This document shows, piece after piece, positions 24,104 through 33,059 of a stretch of 58,313 nucleotides of DNA. The notes under the pieces were generated by a model. That model ran no database searches. It saw only the letters and a program-made list of their open reading frames with translations, and was not told where the DNA came from. Source of the stretch: Pedobacter frigidisoli (GTDB lineage Bacteria; Bacteroidota; Bacteroidia; Sphingobacteriales; Sphingobacteriaceae). The translations under genes and the position numbers were made by a program. How positions within the stretch are numbered: the first letter of the stretch is position 1; every line of letters begins with the position of its first letter. Where the stretch lies: contig NZ_SJSN01000022.1 in the NCBI RefSeq assembly GCF_004331675.1, positions 1-58,313 of the forward strand, read 5' to 3'.

Positions 24104-25255
24104 TTACAATTTAGTTGGTCCGTTGCCAATTTCACTAACATAAATAGCCGCAGGATAACCAATTTTATCTACATAATAATCAGTTAGCTGCTTAGCAAAA
24201 TCTTCTTCGTACCCTTTTTCTAGTAAGGCTATGGCGCATCCACCAAAACCAGCGCCAGTCATACGAGCGCCAATAACGTGATTATAAGTTGAACAAAAAT
24301 CTACTACGGCATCTAATTCCTTGCCGCTCACTTCATAAAGTTCTTTTAGTGATTGATGGGAAGCGTACATTAACCGACCAAATTCTTCTAAGTTGCCAGC
24401 ATTTAAGGCTTTTGCGGCTAAATGAACGCGATCGTTTTCCTTAACTACATGGGTCGCACGATTCAGAACCGTTTCGTCAGCAATTAAATGGCTATGTAAT
24501 GCAAATTTTTCTGCTGTTAACTCACAGAGATTATGAAGTGTAATTTCCTCGTTTAGTAGCTTTAAAGCGGTTTGGCATTCCTCAACACGTTCGTTGTATT
24601 TAGAATCTGCAAGTTCTCGAGGTTTGTTTGTGTTGATAATTGCAAGAACATAATTCCCCAAATCAACATCAACCATTTTATATTTAAGTGTTTCGCAATC
24701 TAGAACAATAGCTTTATCCTTTTCGCCAAAGGCAACTGCAAATTGATCCATAATTCCAGAATTTAATCCAATAAAATCGTTCTCAACACGTTTGGCAATT
24801 TTTACCAACTCTAAGTTATCATAACCTAAATTGATGTAACTGTTCAAAGCAAAAGCTGTGGCGATTTCTATTGATGCTGATGAAGATAGACCAGATCCGA
24901 TGGGGATATTTCCATAGTAAAGAAAATCGAAACCATTAATTTCCTTACCATCCTTAATAAACTCATTAATTACACCTATCGGATAATTTGCCCACAAGCT
25001 TCCGTTCTTTTCATGAGTTTTATTGCTTTCAACTTCAGCTTGTGCATCAAAATTTAAACTTTTAAATCTAAACTTATTGTCGTTGTTTGGTGCAATAGCA
25101 ATCCAAGTTCCTAAAGTGATGGCACATGGCATAACCAAGCCGCCATTGTAATCGATATGTTCGCCAATTAGGTTAACACGACCGGGTGTAAAATAAACTG
25201 CATCGGCATTTTGGTGATATTGCTCGGCAAATTTTTCCTCAAGTTTAATCTTCAT
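24104..25255 (-). CDS. galK: galactokinase
   Basis: The 383-residue GHMP kinase phosphorylates galactose at C1. The galactokinase signature PGRVNLIGEHIDYNGG lies at 25-39, the ATP-binding IPIGSGLSSSASIE at 117-130, and the third GHMP motif MTGAGFGGCAIAL near 340-352. It is divergent from galM across 75 bases that must contain both promoters, so the two Leloir genes are probably co-regulated. galT and galE are not in the window. Confidence 0.96.
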   Translation of the reverse strand: MKIKLEEKFAEQYHQNADAVYFTPGRVNLIGEHIDYNGGLVMPCAITLGTWIAIAPNNDNKFRFKSLNFDAQAEVESNKTHEKNGSLWANYPIGVINEFIKDGKEINGFDFLYYGNIPIGSGLSSSASIEIATAFALNSYINLGYDNLELVKIAKRVENDFIGLNSGIMDQFAVAFGEKDKAIVLDCETLKYKMVDVDLGNYVLAIINTNKPRELADSKYNERVEECQTALKLLNEEITLHNLCELTAEKFALHSHLIADETVLNRATHVVKENDRVHLAAKALNAGNLEEFGRLMYASHQSLKELYEVSGKELDAVVDFCSTYNHVIGARMTGAGFGGCAIALLEKGYEEDFAKQLTDYYVDKIGYPAAIYVSEIGNGPTKL

Positions 25256-25330
25256 TTGGTTAAAAATATTTATAAAAACAACTAATAATAGTATGTTTGT
25301 TTAGGAAACAAAAGCCCTAAGTTACAATTT

Positions 25331-26380
25331 ATGAGCGTTCAGCAAATACCAACAGGAAAATTTATTGATGGCGAAGAAGTTATCGCAATCGAACTAACCA
25401 ATAATAAAGGCACTTACGTTAAAATATTTAATTACGGTGCAATTATTAACAAATTCATCGTCAAAAATGCCAAGGGTGAAATGCAGGATATTGTACTTGG
25501 TTTCGACACTATTGAGCAATATCTAGATCCAGAATATGTGGCAAATGGTGTTTACCTGGGCGCCGTTATTGGCAGGTATGCAAATAGAATTAAGGGTGGC
25601 CAATTTACAATTGATGGCGAAACCTATCAATTGGCTCAGAATAACGGAAAAGATACCTTACATGGCGGTATAGTTGGTTTCGATAAGAAAGTTTGGGATG
25701 TTTTGGAGATCGAAGATGAAGATCAATCGATAGTTACCTTGCAATATGAAAGTGTTGATGGAGAAGAGCATTTTCCTGGAAACCTAATTGTCGATTTAAC
25801 TTTTGAACTCACCGAAAATGATGAACTGATTTTAAGTTACGAAGCAGAAACAGATCAAACTACTGCGATAAACTTAACTCATCATGGTTATTTTAATTTG
25901 GCACCAAATGGTGGAAACATACGTGAGCATAAACAACAGATTTTTGCTTCTAATTATTTAGAGCAAGATGATAATTTTTGTGTTACTGGCAAACTTATTC
26001 CAGTTGCGGGCACCCCACTAGATTTTACTGTTGCCAAGGAAATTGGTAAGGATTGGGATCCAGAGGTGGGCTACGATCAAACTTTTGTGCTTGATAAAAT
26101 TTATGGCGACTTATCATTAGCCAGTAAAACAGCTGAAGCCGAGAGCGGTTTAACACTTAGCGTTTACACAACAGAGCCTGTTGCACATTTATATACAGCT
26201 AAATATTTAGTAGCAAGAAGTGGAAAAGGAGGAAAGGATTATGCTGCTTACGATGCGTTTTGTATTGAAACACAGCATCATCCGAATGCGATTAACATTC
26301 CCGAATTTCCTAGCACAGTATTAAAGCCCGATGATTTGTACACGCAAACTACCATTTACAAAGTATCATTAAATAAATAA
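25331..26380 (+). CDS. galM: aldose 1-epimerase (mutarotase)
   Basis: The 349-residue product interconverts alpha and beta anomers of galactose and glucose. The family motifs are present: GAVIGRYANRIKGGQF near the start, the His in LHGGIVGFDKKVW, the catalytic His in LTHHGYFNLAP, and the catalytic Glu in CIETQHHPNAIN. No signal peptide, so cytosolic. It supplies alpha-galactose to galactokinase, encoded divergently next to it. A DUF1398 gene follows after three bases. Confidence 0.95.
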   Translation: MSVQQIPTGKFIDGEEVIAIELTNNKGTYVKIFNYGAIINKFIVKNAKGEMQDIVLGFDTIEQYLDPEYVANGVYLGAVIGRYANRIKGGQFTIDGETYQLAQNNGKDTLHGGIVGFDKKVWDVLEIEDEDQSIVTLQYESVDGEEHFPGNLIVDLTFELTENDELILSYEAETDQTTAINLTHHGYFNLAPNGGNIREHKQQIFASNYLEQDDNFCVTGKLIPVAGTPLDFTVAKEIGKDWDPEVGYDQTFVLDKIYGDLSLASKTAEAESGLTLSVYTTEPVAHLYTAKYLVARSGKGGKDYAAYDAFCIETQHHPNAINIPEFPSTVLKPDDLYTQTTIYKVSLNK

Positions 26381-26383
26381 ATT

Positions 26384-26779
26384 ATGTTTACCATAGAGAA
26401 TATTCAGGCAGCAGAATCCAAAATTAAAACCGGAGCAGATTTTCCCCAATTTATAAAGGAGATTAAGGAAATGGGCATCACCAGAAATGATGTTTATGTT
26501 TCCAACGGCTTATCTATCTATTTTGATAATGAAGATAAATCGCTCCAAGCTAGCCCAAATGAATACCCAAGTTTGGTTATAAATGATGAGCCCTCGGTTG
26601 AGAAACTTCAACATGCCTTAACAGTACACCAGAAAGGTGAGACTGACTATTTTACATTTTGTAAGCAGGCCGCAGATGCAGGTGTGGAGAAATGGGTAAT
26701 TGATTTGGAAGAAATGACTTGTACTTACTTGGACGCTGAGGGAAACGAATTGGTAAAGGAAAAAATCCCTATTGTGTAG
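26384..26779 (+). CDS. DUF1398 family protein
   Basis: The 131-residue cytosolic protein matches the DUF1398 (YbcV-like) pattern: FTIENIQAAESKIKTGADFP at the start, a YVSNGLSIYFD segment, and a C-terminal GVEKWVIDLEEMTCTYLDAEG. Function unknown for the family. It starts three bases after galM stops, so it is co-transcribed with it, and a terminator follows 20 bases after its stop. A sugar-related role would be inference from position only. Confidence 0.85.
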   Translation: MFTIENIQAAESKIKTGADFPQFIKEIKEMGITRNDVYVSNGLSIYFDNEDKSLQASPNEYPSLVINDEPSVEKLQHALTVHQKGETDYFTFCKQAADAGVEKWVIDLEEMTCTYLDAEGNELVKEKIPIV

Positions 26780-26799
26780 ACCTAAAATAAAATTTTAAG

Positions 26800-26829
26800 A
26801 TGGTCTGCATTTCCAGATCATTTTTTTTT
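26800..26829 (+). terminator. rho-independent terminator after galM operon
   Basis: ATGGTCTG at 26800-26807 pairs with CAGATCAT at 26814-26821 (one G-T pair), followed by nine Ts. It closes the galM-DUF1398 transcript. Confidence 0.85.
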
Positions 26830-26997
26830 GTAAATCAATTGCAGTAATTATTGGCAAATTTGTTCCCGCCATTGTTGCAATCTTTTCGTGAAGGTTAGAG
26901 CTGTGTTTTAAGATCTGCATCGAAAAGGATTTCCACGACTGTCGGGTTTGGATTGGAATGGGAGCAGGCCTTGGCTACATGGCATGGTGCCAATATT

Positions 26998-27130
26998 CCT
27001 AAACCTGATATAAGTGGAAAACCCGCCTCCCGATTTTCTACCGAGCAATTGGCACTGAAGCAGCATCGGGAGCGGATTTGAAACATTAGCAGGGCTGCAG
27101 CAAGCTAAAGATTTCTGGCTTTCATTTTCT
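26998..27130. repeat. dispersed element, CTAAACCTGATA type, copy B
   Basis: It begins CCTAAACCTGATATAAG, has a broken hairpin with arms CCCGCCTCCCGAT (27022-27034) and ATCGGGAGCGG (27065-27075), continues GCAGGGCTGCAG and ends TGGCTTTCATTTTC. The order of motifs repeats that of 19731-19817. The DNA here is visibly richer in G+C than its surroundings. A 63-codon frame across it (26895-27086) is not convincing as a gene. The rest of 26830-27146 holds nothing recognisable. Confidence 0.6.
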
Positions 27131-27146
27131 AATCATTTTCGAGATT

Positions 27147-28007
27147 CTAAATCCTTTCCAGAACCATTTTAATGGCTTGCTCCACGATTTTATTAGGTTC
27201 CTTACTAAATTCAAAATTTACCCGGCTGGCCAAAATTGCATTGATCGACAGCGCTTGATGGCCTAAAATCTTTGCTAAAGCATAAATTCCTGCGGTTTCC
27301 ATTTCTAAATTGGTAATTCGATATTGATTGCTGTGGAAACTATTAATTAGGCTAATAAAATTTGGAACAGCGTTTTTGGCCCTTACAATTCTACCTTGTG
27401 GCGCATAAAAACCTGGTGCCGTAATGGTAATTCCTTTTGGCAAATCCTTGCCAATGGTATTTAATAATGTTTCACTTGCCGCTGTTAGGTAAGGATTAAT
27501 ATTTTCAAGGTTTCCGAAATGAATCTTAATTTCATCCATCAGAACCTGTTCATCGTTTGATAGTTCATGAACATAATAATTCATTAACGCATCCATCCCT
27601 AAACCATGCGATGAGGCTAAAATCGTTCCCATCGGGATATCTTTTTGAACTGCCCCAGATGTGCCAACACGAATAATATTTAAGGATGTAAGTTCCTTTT
27701 TAACTTCACGGCTTTCGAAATCTACATTAACCAAGACATCTAATTCGTTGAAAACAATATCGATATTATCGGTTCCAATACCGGTTGAAAGTACAGTAAT
27801 TCGCTTTTTACCCACATAACCGGTATGCGTTATGAATTCGCGTTTGCCCTTTTCAAATTCGATACTATCGAAATATTTACTCACTTCGCCAACACGATCA
27901 GGGTCGCCGACTGTAATTACGGTTTCCGCAACATCGCCTGGCAAAAGATTAAGGTGATATATACTTCCATCAGGATTGATGATTAAGTCGCTATCGGATA
28001 TTTTCAT
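27147..28007 (-). CDS. nucleoside phosphorylase, uridine phosphorylase type
   Basis: The 286-residue product contains the PNP/UDP family phosphate-binding GDPDRVGEVSKYF, RVGTSGAVQKDIPMGTI in the middle, and TNLEMETAGIYALAKILGHQ, where the Glu-Met-Glu binds the ribose. It splits uridine or a related nucleoside to base and ribose 1-phosphate for salvage. The gene follows the IMPACT-family gene by 32 bases and is probably the last of the ribD operon. The base specificity is inferred. Confidence 0.92.
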   Translation of the reverse strand: MKISDSDLIINPDGSIYHLNLLPGDVAETVITVGDPDRVGEVSKYFDSIEFEKGKREFITHTGYVGKKRITVLSTGIGTDNIDIVFNELDVLVNVDFESREVKKELTSLNIIRVGTSGAVQKDIPMGTILASSHGLGMDALMNYYVHELSNDEQVLMDEIKIHFGNLENINPYLTAASETLLNTIGKDLPKGITITAPGFYAPQGRIVRAKNAVPNFISLINSFHSNQYRITNLEMETAGIYALAKILGHQALSINAILASRVNFEFSKEPNKIVEQAIKMVLERI

Positions 28008-28039
28008 GAGATTGTGATAGATTAAATTTGGTTAGGCAA

Positions 28040-28654
28040 TTAAACAGTCTGCAAATATTTTAGCTTCGCATTTTCAACTTTATCAAACTTACTTAAAACT
28101 TGGTTGAGTTGTGCTTTTCTAACCTCAAATTTAAGTGTACAATTGGTATCGAAGTTTTGCCCAAGAACTTGCAAGTTTTCATCCTTAACTAATTTCATCA
28201 CATCATTCATTTGTAGGTAATCGAAATTTATTTCGTAGATATCATTTACCGTTTTACTAATAATATTCGATTCTGTAATTGCTACTATACTAGCACATTT
28301 ATAAGCATTAATTAAACCTGGAACACCTAATAAAGTCCCACCGAAATAACGAACTACCACAATTAAAATATTAGTAATATCCTCAGATAATAAGCAGTTA
28401 AGAATCGGTCTCCCGGCAGTTCCAGATGGTTCTCCATCATCGTTAATTCTAAAAATGGAACGATCTGGTGTTAATCGATATGCATAACAAAAATGCCTGG
28501 CTTTTGAATGCTCAGCTCTTAGATTTGTTATAATGGGCTTAACCTCATCTTCCGACCGAATAGGATAGGCAATGGCGATAAATTTACTTCCCTTATCTCG
28601 AAAAATACCCTCGGCGGCTTTTTCTATGGTTTTATAGGTATCATCAAACAGCAT
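28040..28654 (-). CDS. IMPACT/YigZ family protein
   Basis: The ATG at 28654 gives 204 residues beginning MLFDDTYKTIEKAAEG. The family core is clear: INDDGEPSGTAGRPIL and VVRYFGGTLLGVPGLINAYK, followed by a ferredoxin-like C-terminal domain (DUF1949 type). Bacterial members are linked to translation regulation but have no settled biochemical role. The start overlaps the end of the EamA transporter gene by 11 bases, so translation is coupled. Cytosolic. Confidence 0.9.
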   Translation of the reverse strand: MLFDDTYKTIEKAAEGIFRDKGSKFIAIAYPIRSEDEVKPIITNLRAEHSKARHFCYAYRLTPDRSIFRINDDGEPSGTAGRPILNCLLSEDITNILIVVVRYFGGTLLGVPGLINAYKCASIVAITESNIISKTVNDIYEINFDYLQMNDVMKLVKDENLQVLGQNFDTNCTLKFEVRKAQLNQVLSKFDKVENAKLKYLQTV

Positions 28655-29504
28655 CTTGCGAAAGTTTAATGAAGACAACAGCCGCGAGTGCTAAAAGAAT
28701 TCCAAGGTAGTTTAACTTGGTCAGTTTTTCTTTAAAAGCAATAATTCCAATTAAACTGCCAACAATGATTACCCCTAAATTCATAGCAGCGAATACTGTT
28801 GATGGATTTTCTGCCAACGCCTTATGGGCTTTCATATAAAACAAAATGTTACCGAAATTAAAAAGTCCGAGGATTAATCCACAAGCCAAATTTACCAACT
28901 GAATTTTTATTTTACCATGAATAACCATCACCGTTACGATGATTAGTGAAACAATAAACGATAAACAAAAAACCGTAAAAAGTGAAGTGGTGTAGGGTAG
29001 TGCTTTGTACAATGCGATTTGTTTGAAAAGTACATCTATCACACCAAAACCAACAAAAACCATAACAGGATATACCCAATTCCCTTTTTTATCTTCTTCT
29101 GTTTTGCGTAGAAAAGTTAAAAGAATTGCCGGAAACCCAATACATAGGCCAATTATTTTGAGGTAATTAAAATCTTCCTGAAAAATAAAATAGGCAGCTA
29201 AAATTGGAATAAATAACGATAAGCGCTGGGCGATATCGGTTTTAACAATTCCTAAATTTTTAATGGATGCAGCCAAGAATAAAAAGATTGTCGGTAGCAA
29301 TATGGCCAAAGCAATATATATTGGCCATGGTGCGGCTGAAGTTACAAGTTTAACATCGGGCTTAAAAAAGAAAAAACACAACGCTAAAGCAGTTAAATAG
29401 TTTACAGTTACGGCTTGAATAATGCTGATTTGATAACGCTTTGCCAGCTTTAATAAGATAGCAACAGTAACACTACAAAAAATGCTTAATAAAATGTATA
29501 TCAT
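28644..29504 (-). CDS. EamA/DMT-superfamily transporter
   Basis: The 286-residue product has about ten hydrophobic helices in two halves (first helices from MIYILLSIFCSVTVAILL; last from YLGILLALAAVVFIKL), the layout of drug/metabolite transporters. Its ATG overlaps the ribD stop as ATGA and its end overlaps the IMPACT gene, so it is made with both. Some EamA proteins move riboflavin, and the coupling to ribD makes a flavin-related cargo worth testing, but nothing in the sequence proves it. Confidence 0.88.
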   Translation of the reverse strand: MIYILLSIFCSVTVAILLKLAKRYQISIIQAVTVNYLTALALCFFFFKPDVKLVTSAAPWPIYIALAILLPTIFLFLAASIKNLGIVKTDIAQRLSLFIPILAAYFIFQEDFNYLKIIGLCIGFPAILLTFLRKTEEDKKGNWVYPVMVFVGFGVIDVLFKQIALYKALPYTTSLFTVFCLSFIVSLIIVTVMVIHGKIKIQLVNLACGLILGLFNFGNILFYMKAHKALAENPSTVFAAMNLGVIIVGSLIGIIAFKEKLTKLNYLGILLALAAVVFIKLSQDAV

Positions 29505-30556
29505 TTAGTTATATCGTTTATATACATGGAGAGTTTATCTGATCCAATTTGAATTTGTTCTTGTATATTACCGTTAATTGTAGGTGATGGGATGCCGCTA
29601 TCCCAACTATTAGATGAGGTAAATACACGAGCTTCATCCCACAGGTTTGAATCTAAAAATTGCTTTAAAATGTTAGCGCCACCTTCTATAATTACAGATT
29701 GAATATCCATTAAATAAAGCTGGAAAGCTATTTTTTGTGCCAGATAAAAGTGCATATCTTCCATTTGGATGTAATGGATGTTTTCGATAACATCGGTTTT
29801 AACCTCATTAAAAATGATGGTTTTAGCTTCGTTATTGTAGATATGATTGGTATGTGGAACTTCCAGATTTTTATCAATTACTAAGCGAATTGGATTCTTT
29901 CCAACCCATTCTCTGGCCGTTAAGTGTGGATTATCGATAATCGCCGTTTGCTTTCCAATAAGAATGGCGTCTTCTTCAGTTCGCCATTGATGTGCTAAAC
30001 GTTTCGCAAGAGCACCACTAATCCACTTTTGGTGACCGCCAATTGTTGCGAAATAACCATTTGCGGTTTCCGCCCACTTTAAGATAATGTATGGCCGTTG
30101 TTGTTGTATCCTAGTGAAAAACCTGCGATTGAAATATTTACATTCCTCATCTAAAATACCGCTCACAACTTCGATCCCAGCATTTTTTAATTTTTCTAAT
30201 CCTTTTCCATCCACACCAGAAAATGGATCTCTGTTGCCAATAACTACTTTTTTAATTTGATGCTTGACAAAAAGATCAGCACATGGTGGTGTTTTTCCAA
30301 AATGCGCACAAGGCTCAAGATTAACGTAAGCAGTTGCTTGTTTAAGTAATTCTTCTGCTCGATCTCCGAATTTATCAAAAACAGCTTTCACTGCATTGGG
30401 CTCTGCATGAGCTTTCCCAAATTCCTGATGATAACCCTCGCCGATGATTTTCCCATCAACAACAATGACACAGCCCACCATTGGGTTTGGACTTACGTTT
30501 CCGATTGCCAGCGATGCCAGCTCTAGACAGCGTTTAATGTAGAATTCATCGCTCAT
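29501..30556 (-). CDS. ribD: bifunctional riboflavin deaminase/reductase
   Basis: The ATG at 30556 yields 351 residues starting MSDEFYIKRCLELA; upstream in-frame codons look untranslated. The N-terminal deaminase domain has the zinc site His50-Ala-Glu52 with Cys83 and Cys92 in PCAHFGKTPPC. The reductase domain follows, with WISGALAKRLAHQWRTEEDA and a long C-terminal IIEGGANILKQFLD. Together they convert the pyrimidine from GTP cyclohydrolase II into the ribityl intermediate of riboflavin. Other rib genes are not in the window and no FMN riboswitch was recognised upstream. It is divergent from prmC across 80 bases. Confidence 0.95.
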   Translation of the reverse strand: MSDEFYIKRCLELASLAIGNVSPNPMVGCVIVVDGKIIGEGYHQEFGKAHAEPNAVKAVFDKFGDRAEELLKQATAYVNLEPCAHFGKTPPCADLFVKHQIKKVVIGNRDPFSGVDGKGLEKLKNAGIEVVSGILDEECKYFNRRFFTRIQQQRPYIILKWAETANGYFATIGGHQKWISGALAKRLAHQWRTEEDAILIGKQTAIIDNPHLTAREWVGKNPIRLVIDKNLEVPHTNHIYNNEAKTIIFNEVKTDVIENIHYIQMEDMHFYLAQKIAFQLYLMDIQSVIIEGGANILKQFLDSNLWDEARVFTSSNSWDSGIPSPTINGNIQEQIQIGSDKLSMYINDITK

Positions 30557-30603
30557 TAGCGCAAAAATAGTAAAAATTGACTGATGGATTTGATAAATCA
30601 GAA

Positions 30604-30631
30604 TTGATACGGTTACAAATAAGTAAATTTG
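30604..30631 (+). promoter_or_regulatory. candidate sigma-ABfr-type promoter of prmC
   Basis: TTG at 30604-30606, 17 bases, then TAAATTTG at 30624-30631 matches the Bacteroidota promoter pattern TTG-N17-23-TAnnTTTG. The box ends five bases before the prmC ATG at 30637, so transcription would start at or next to the start codon and the message would be nearly leaderless. Confidence 0.55.
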
Positions 30632-30636
30632 TGCCA

Positions 30637-31491
30637 ATGAAAATTGGAGAATTAGAAGAACATTATGTTTTGGAGTTGGAACAACTTTACGACGAGTATG
30701 AAGCAAAAGCATTATTCAGCTTGGCAGCCGAAAACGTTCTGGAATTTTCTCCAACCAAGTTGAGGCTGATGAAAGAAAGTTCTACCGATTTCATCCATTT
30801 TCAAAAATTGCTGACGATTTTAAATGATTTGAAGATTGGGAAGCCTATTCAGCACATTTTAGGTGAAGCTCACTTCTACGGATCTATTTTTAAGGTTGAT
30901 GAAAATGTACTTATTCCAAGGCCAGAAACAGAAGAACTGGTGGATTGGATTATTTCAGTGGTCAATTCGAAATCTCCAGCTAGCCATCTAAATATACTCG
31001 ATATTGGAACCGGATCTGGTTGTATTCCAATTACCTTAAAAAAGTATTTACTAAATGCCGAAGTTTCAACTTTGGATGTTTCTTTAGCTGCAATTAATGT
31101 AGCTAAAGAAAATGCAGATTCAATTGGAGTTACAATCAATTTTATTAACGCAGATATATTGAACTTTGCTACTGAAGCTAAATTTGATATTATAGTTAGT
31201 AATCCGCCGTATATCAGAGATTTAGAAAAAGCTCAAATGCATAATAATGTTCTAGTTCATGAGCCGCATTTAGCTTTATTTGTGAGTGATGAAAACCCAT
31301 TAATTTTCTATAAAGCGATTGCTGATTTTGCCAAAACAAATCTAAAACCTGATGGCGAACTTTATTTTGAAATCAATGAATATCTGGCTACAGAAACTAT
31401 CGAAATGCTTCAGCAGAAAGGCTTTGTAGAAATTGAATTGAAGCAAGATATGCAAGGTAAAGATAGAATGATTAAAACAAGACTCCTTTAA
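30637..31491 (+). CDS. prmC: release factor glutamine methyltransferase
   Basis: The ATG at 30637 gives 284 residues starting MKIGELEEHYVLELEQLYDE. The SAM-binding motif LNILDIGTGSGCIPITL and the catalytic NPPY at 189-192 (SNPPYIRD), which grips the substrate Gln, are diagnostic for PrmC/HemK. The N-terminal helical domain recognises the release factor. It methylates the Gln of the GGQ motif in RF1 and RF2 and improves termination. Single gene, convergent with xerD over ten bases. Confidence 0.94.
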   Translation: MKIGELEEHYVLELEQLYDEYEAKALFSLAAENVLEFSPTKLRLMKESSTDFIHFQKLLTILNDLKIGKPIQHILGEAHFYGSIFKVDENVLIPRPETEELVDWIISVVNSKSPASHLNILDIGTGSGCIPITLKKYLLNAEVSTLDVSLAAINVAKENADSIGVTINFINADILNFATEAKFDIIVSNPPYIRDLEKAQMHNNVLVHEPHLALFVSDENPLIFYKAIADFAKTNLKPDGELYFEINEYLATETIEMLQQKGFVEIELKQDMQGKDRMIKTRLL

Positions 31492-31501
31492 GAGGTGTGG
31501 T

Positions 31502-32398
31502 TTAAGATCTTGGGTGAAATTGCGTAATCACTTCTCGCAAATAATCTCGATCTACATGTGTGTAAATTTCAGTTGTGGTAATGCTTGAGTGACCTAACAT
31601 TTCCTGAACGGCTCTTAAATCGGCACCACCTTCAATTAAATGCGTTGCGAACGAATGCCTTAAAGTGTGTGGACTAATTGTTTTTTTTAATCCAATTGCT
31701 ACGGCAAGGCTTTTAATTAAGTTAAAAATCGAAATCCTTGAAAGTTTTGCGCCGAAGCGATTCAGGAAGATGAAATCTTCGTTTCCTTTTTTGATGCTCA
31801 TGTGTACTCTAACTTGCGTTAAATAAATATCTAAAAGTTTTAGGGCAACACCACCAATAGGAACCAAACGTTCTTTATTTCCCTTACCAATTACTTTTAC
31901 AAATTCAATTTGAGGATACAGATTGGAGATTTTAAGCTCCGTTAATTCTGTAACCCTCAATCCGCAACCATATAAAACCTCAATAATGGCCTTATTGCGC
32001 ATTCCCTCAGGCTTAGAGGCATCAATCGCAGAAATCAGCTCATTGATCTCGTGAATATTCAAAGTATCCGGTAATTTTCTACTCAATTTTGGAGCTTCAA
32101 TTAATGCCGTAGGATCATTTTGAATAAGTTCTTCCAGCATTAAATATTTGAAAAAAGCTTTTAAACCCGAAATTACTCTCGCTTGTGTACTGGCTTGCGT
32201 ACCCAATTCGTTTAGCCAGGAAATGAATGACTTTAAATCAGCAACCTTAATATCAGTCAACTTTGGCTCTAGTGACAAGGATTGAAAGTATTGGATCAGT
32301 TTATCCAAATCACCTAAATAAGCATCGACAGAATTTCCAGAAAGTGAGCGCTCTAACTTTAGATAAGACTTAAATCCTTTAATATATGATTGCCACAC
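31502..32398 (-). CDS. xerD: tyrosine recombinase XerD type
   Basis: The 298-residue product has an N-terminal SAM-like DNA-binding domain and the full catalytic set: Arg148 (GCGLRVTEL), Lys172 (VIGKGNKERLVP), His244 and Arg247 (HTLRHSFATHL), His270 (LGHSS) and nucleophile Tyr279 (TEIYTHV). The length and absence of nearby mobile genes point to the housekeeping chromosome-dimer resolvase rather than an integrase. Whether it is the XerC or XerD paralogue is not certain. Confidence 0.9.
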   Translation of the reverse strand: MWQSYIKGFKSYLKLERSLSGNSVDAYLGDLDKLIQYFQSLSLEPKLTDIKVADLKSFISWLNELGTQASTQARVISGLKAFFKYLMLEELIQNDPTALIEAPKLSRKLPDTLNIHEINELISAIDASKPEGMRNKAIIEVLYGCGLRVTELTELKISNLYPQIEFVKVIGKGNKERLVPIGGVALKLLDIYLTQVRVHMSIKKGNEDFIFLNRFGAKLSRISIFNLIKSLAVAIGLKKTISPHTLRHSFATHLIEGGADLRAVQEMLGHSSITTTEIYTHVDRDYLREVITQFHPRS

Positions 32399-32598
32399 AG
32401 AATTAAAATTTACGTGATTTTAGATTAACATCATCATATTTTGTGATAGGATGAAATCAAATCTGTTTTCAATTATTGACGAGTTGTAAAGTTAGTTAAG
32501 TTTTATGATTGAAAAGGAATACCAAAAAATGGAATTTACAATACAGTTTAAAAAACCTAATATTGCAATATCAATTCTTTTAATTAACAATAACATCG

Positions 32599-32630
32599 AT
32601 CCTGAAAATCTTTAAATCATATTAATCCTG
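32599..32630. repeat. solitary GxxExxY-type repeat before aroQ
   Basis: ATCCTGAAAATCTTTAAATC followed by ATATTAATCCTG closely matches the unit AAATCCTTAAATCATTTTAATCCTG at 11255-11279. It ends two bases before the aroQ ATG, so the aroQ leader is repeat-derived. No GxxExxY gene is next to it. Confidence 0.7.
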
Positions 32631-32632
32631 AA

Positions 32633-33049
32633 ATGAAAATACAAATTATAAACGGTCCGAATTTAAATCTTTTGGGTGTTCGTGAGCCATCAATTTATGG
32701 CAATACAAGTATTGAAGATTACGTAAAAGAACTTAAATCAATTTATCCATTAATAGAAATCGACTATTATCAAAGTAATGTTGAGGGAGAGCTCATCAAC
32801 AAACTTCATGAAATTGGTTTCAGCTATGACGGCATTGTTTTAAATGCAGGTGGTTATACACATACGTCTGTAGCCATTGCAGATGCGATTTCGGCCATTA
32901 AAACACCGGTGGTTGAAGTTCATATTTCTAATATTTATGCCAGAGAAGAATATCGTCACGTTTCTTTAACAGGTAAAAATTGCCAAGGTGTTTTAACGGG
33001 ATTTGGCATGAAAGGCTATCGTTTGGCTATTGAAAGTTTGTTAGGTTAA
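32633..33049 (+). CDS. aroQ: type II 3-dehydroquinate dehydratase
   Basis: The 138-residue product carries all type II signatures: GPNLNLLGVREPSIYG with the catalytic Arg and Tyr, NAGGYTHTSVAIADAI, and VEVHISNIYAREEYRH with the catalytic His. It makes 3-dehydroshikimate in the shikimate pathway as a dodecamer. A TlpA-like gene follows after ten bases. A dispersed repeat sits immediately before its start codon. Confidence 0.96.
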   Translation: MKIQIINGPNLNLLGVREPSIYGNTSIEDYVKELKSIYPLIEIDYYQSNVEGELINKLHEIGFSYDGIVLNAGGYTHTSVAIADAISAIKTPVVEVHISNIYAREEYRHVSLTGKNCQGVLTGFGMKGYRLAIESLLG

Positions 33050-33059
33050 TTAAAACGCT

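Noticed and set aside
26895..27086. 63-codon frame on the minus strand with several Cys
   Set aside because: It lies inside the dispersed element copy B and owes its codons to the palindrome; no start context and no family resemblance.
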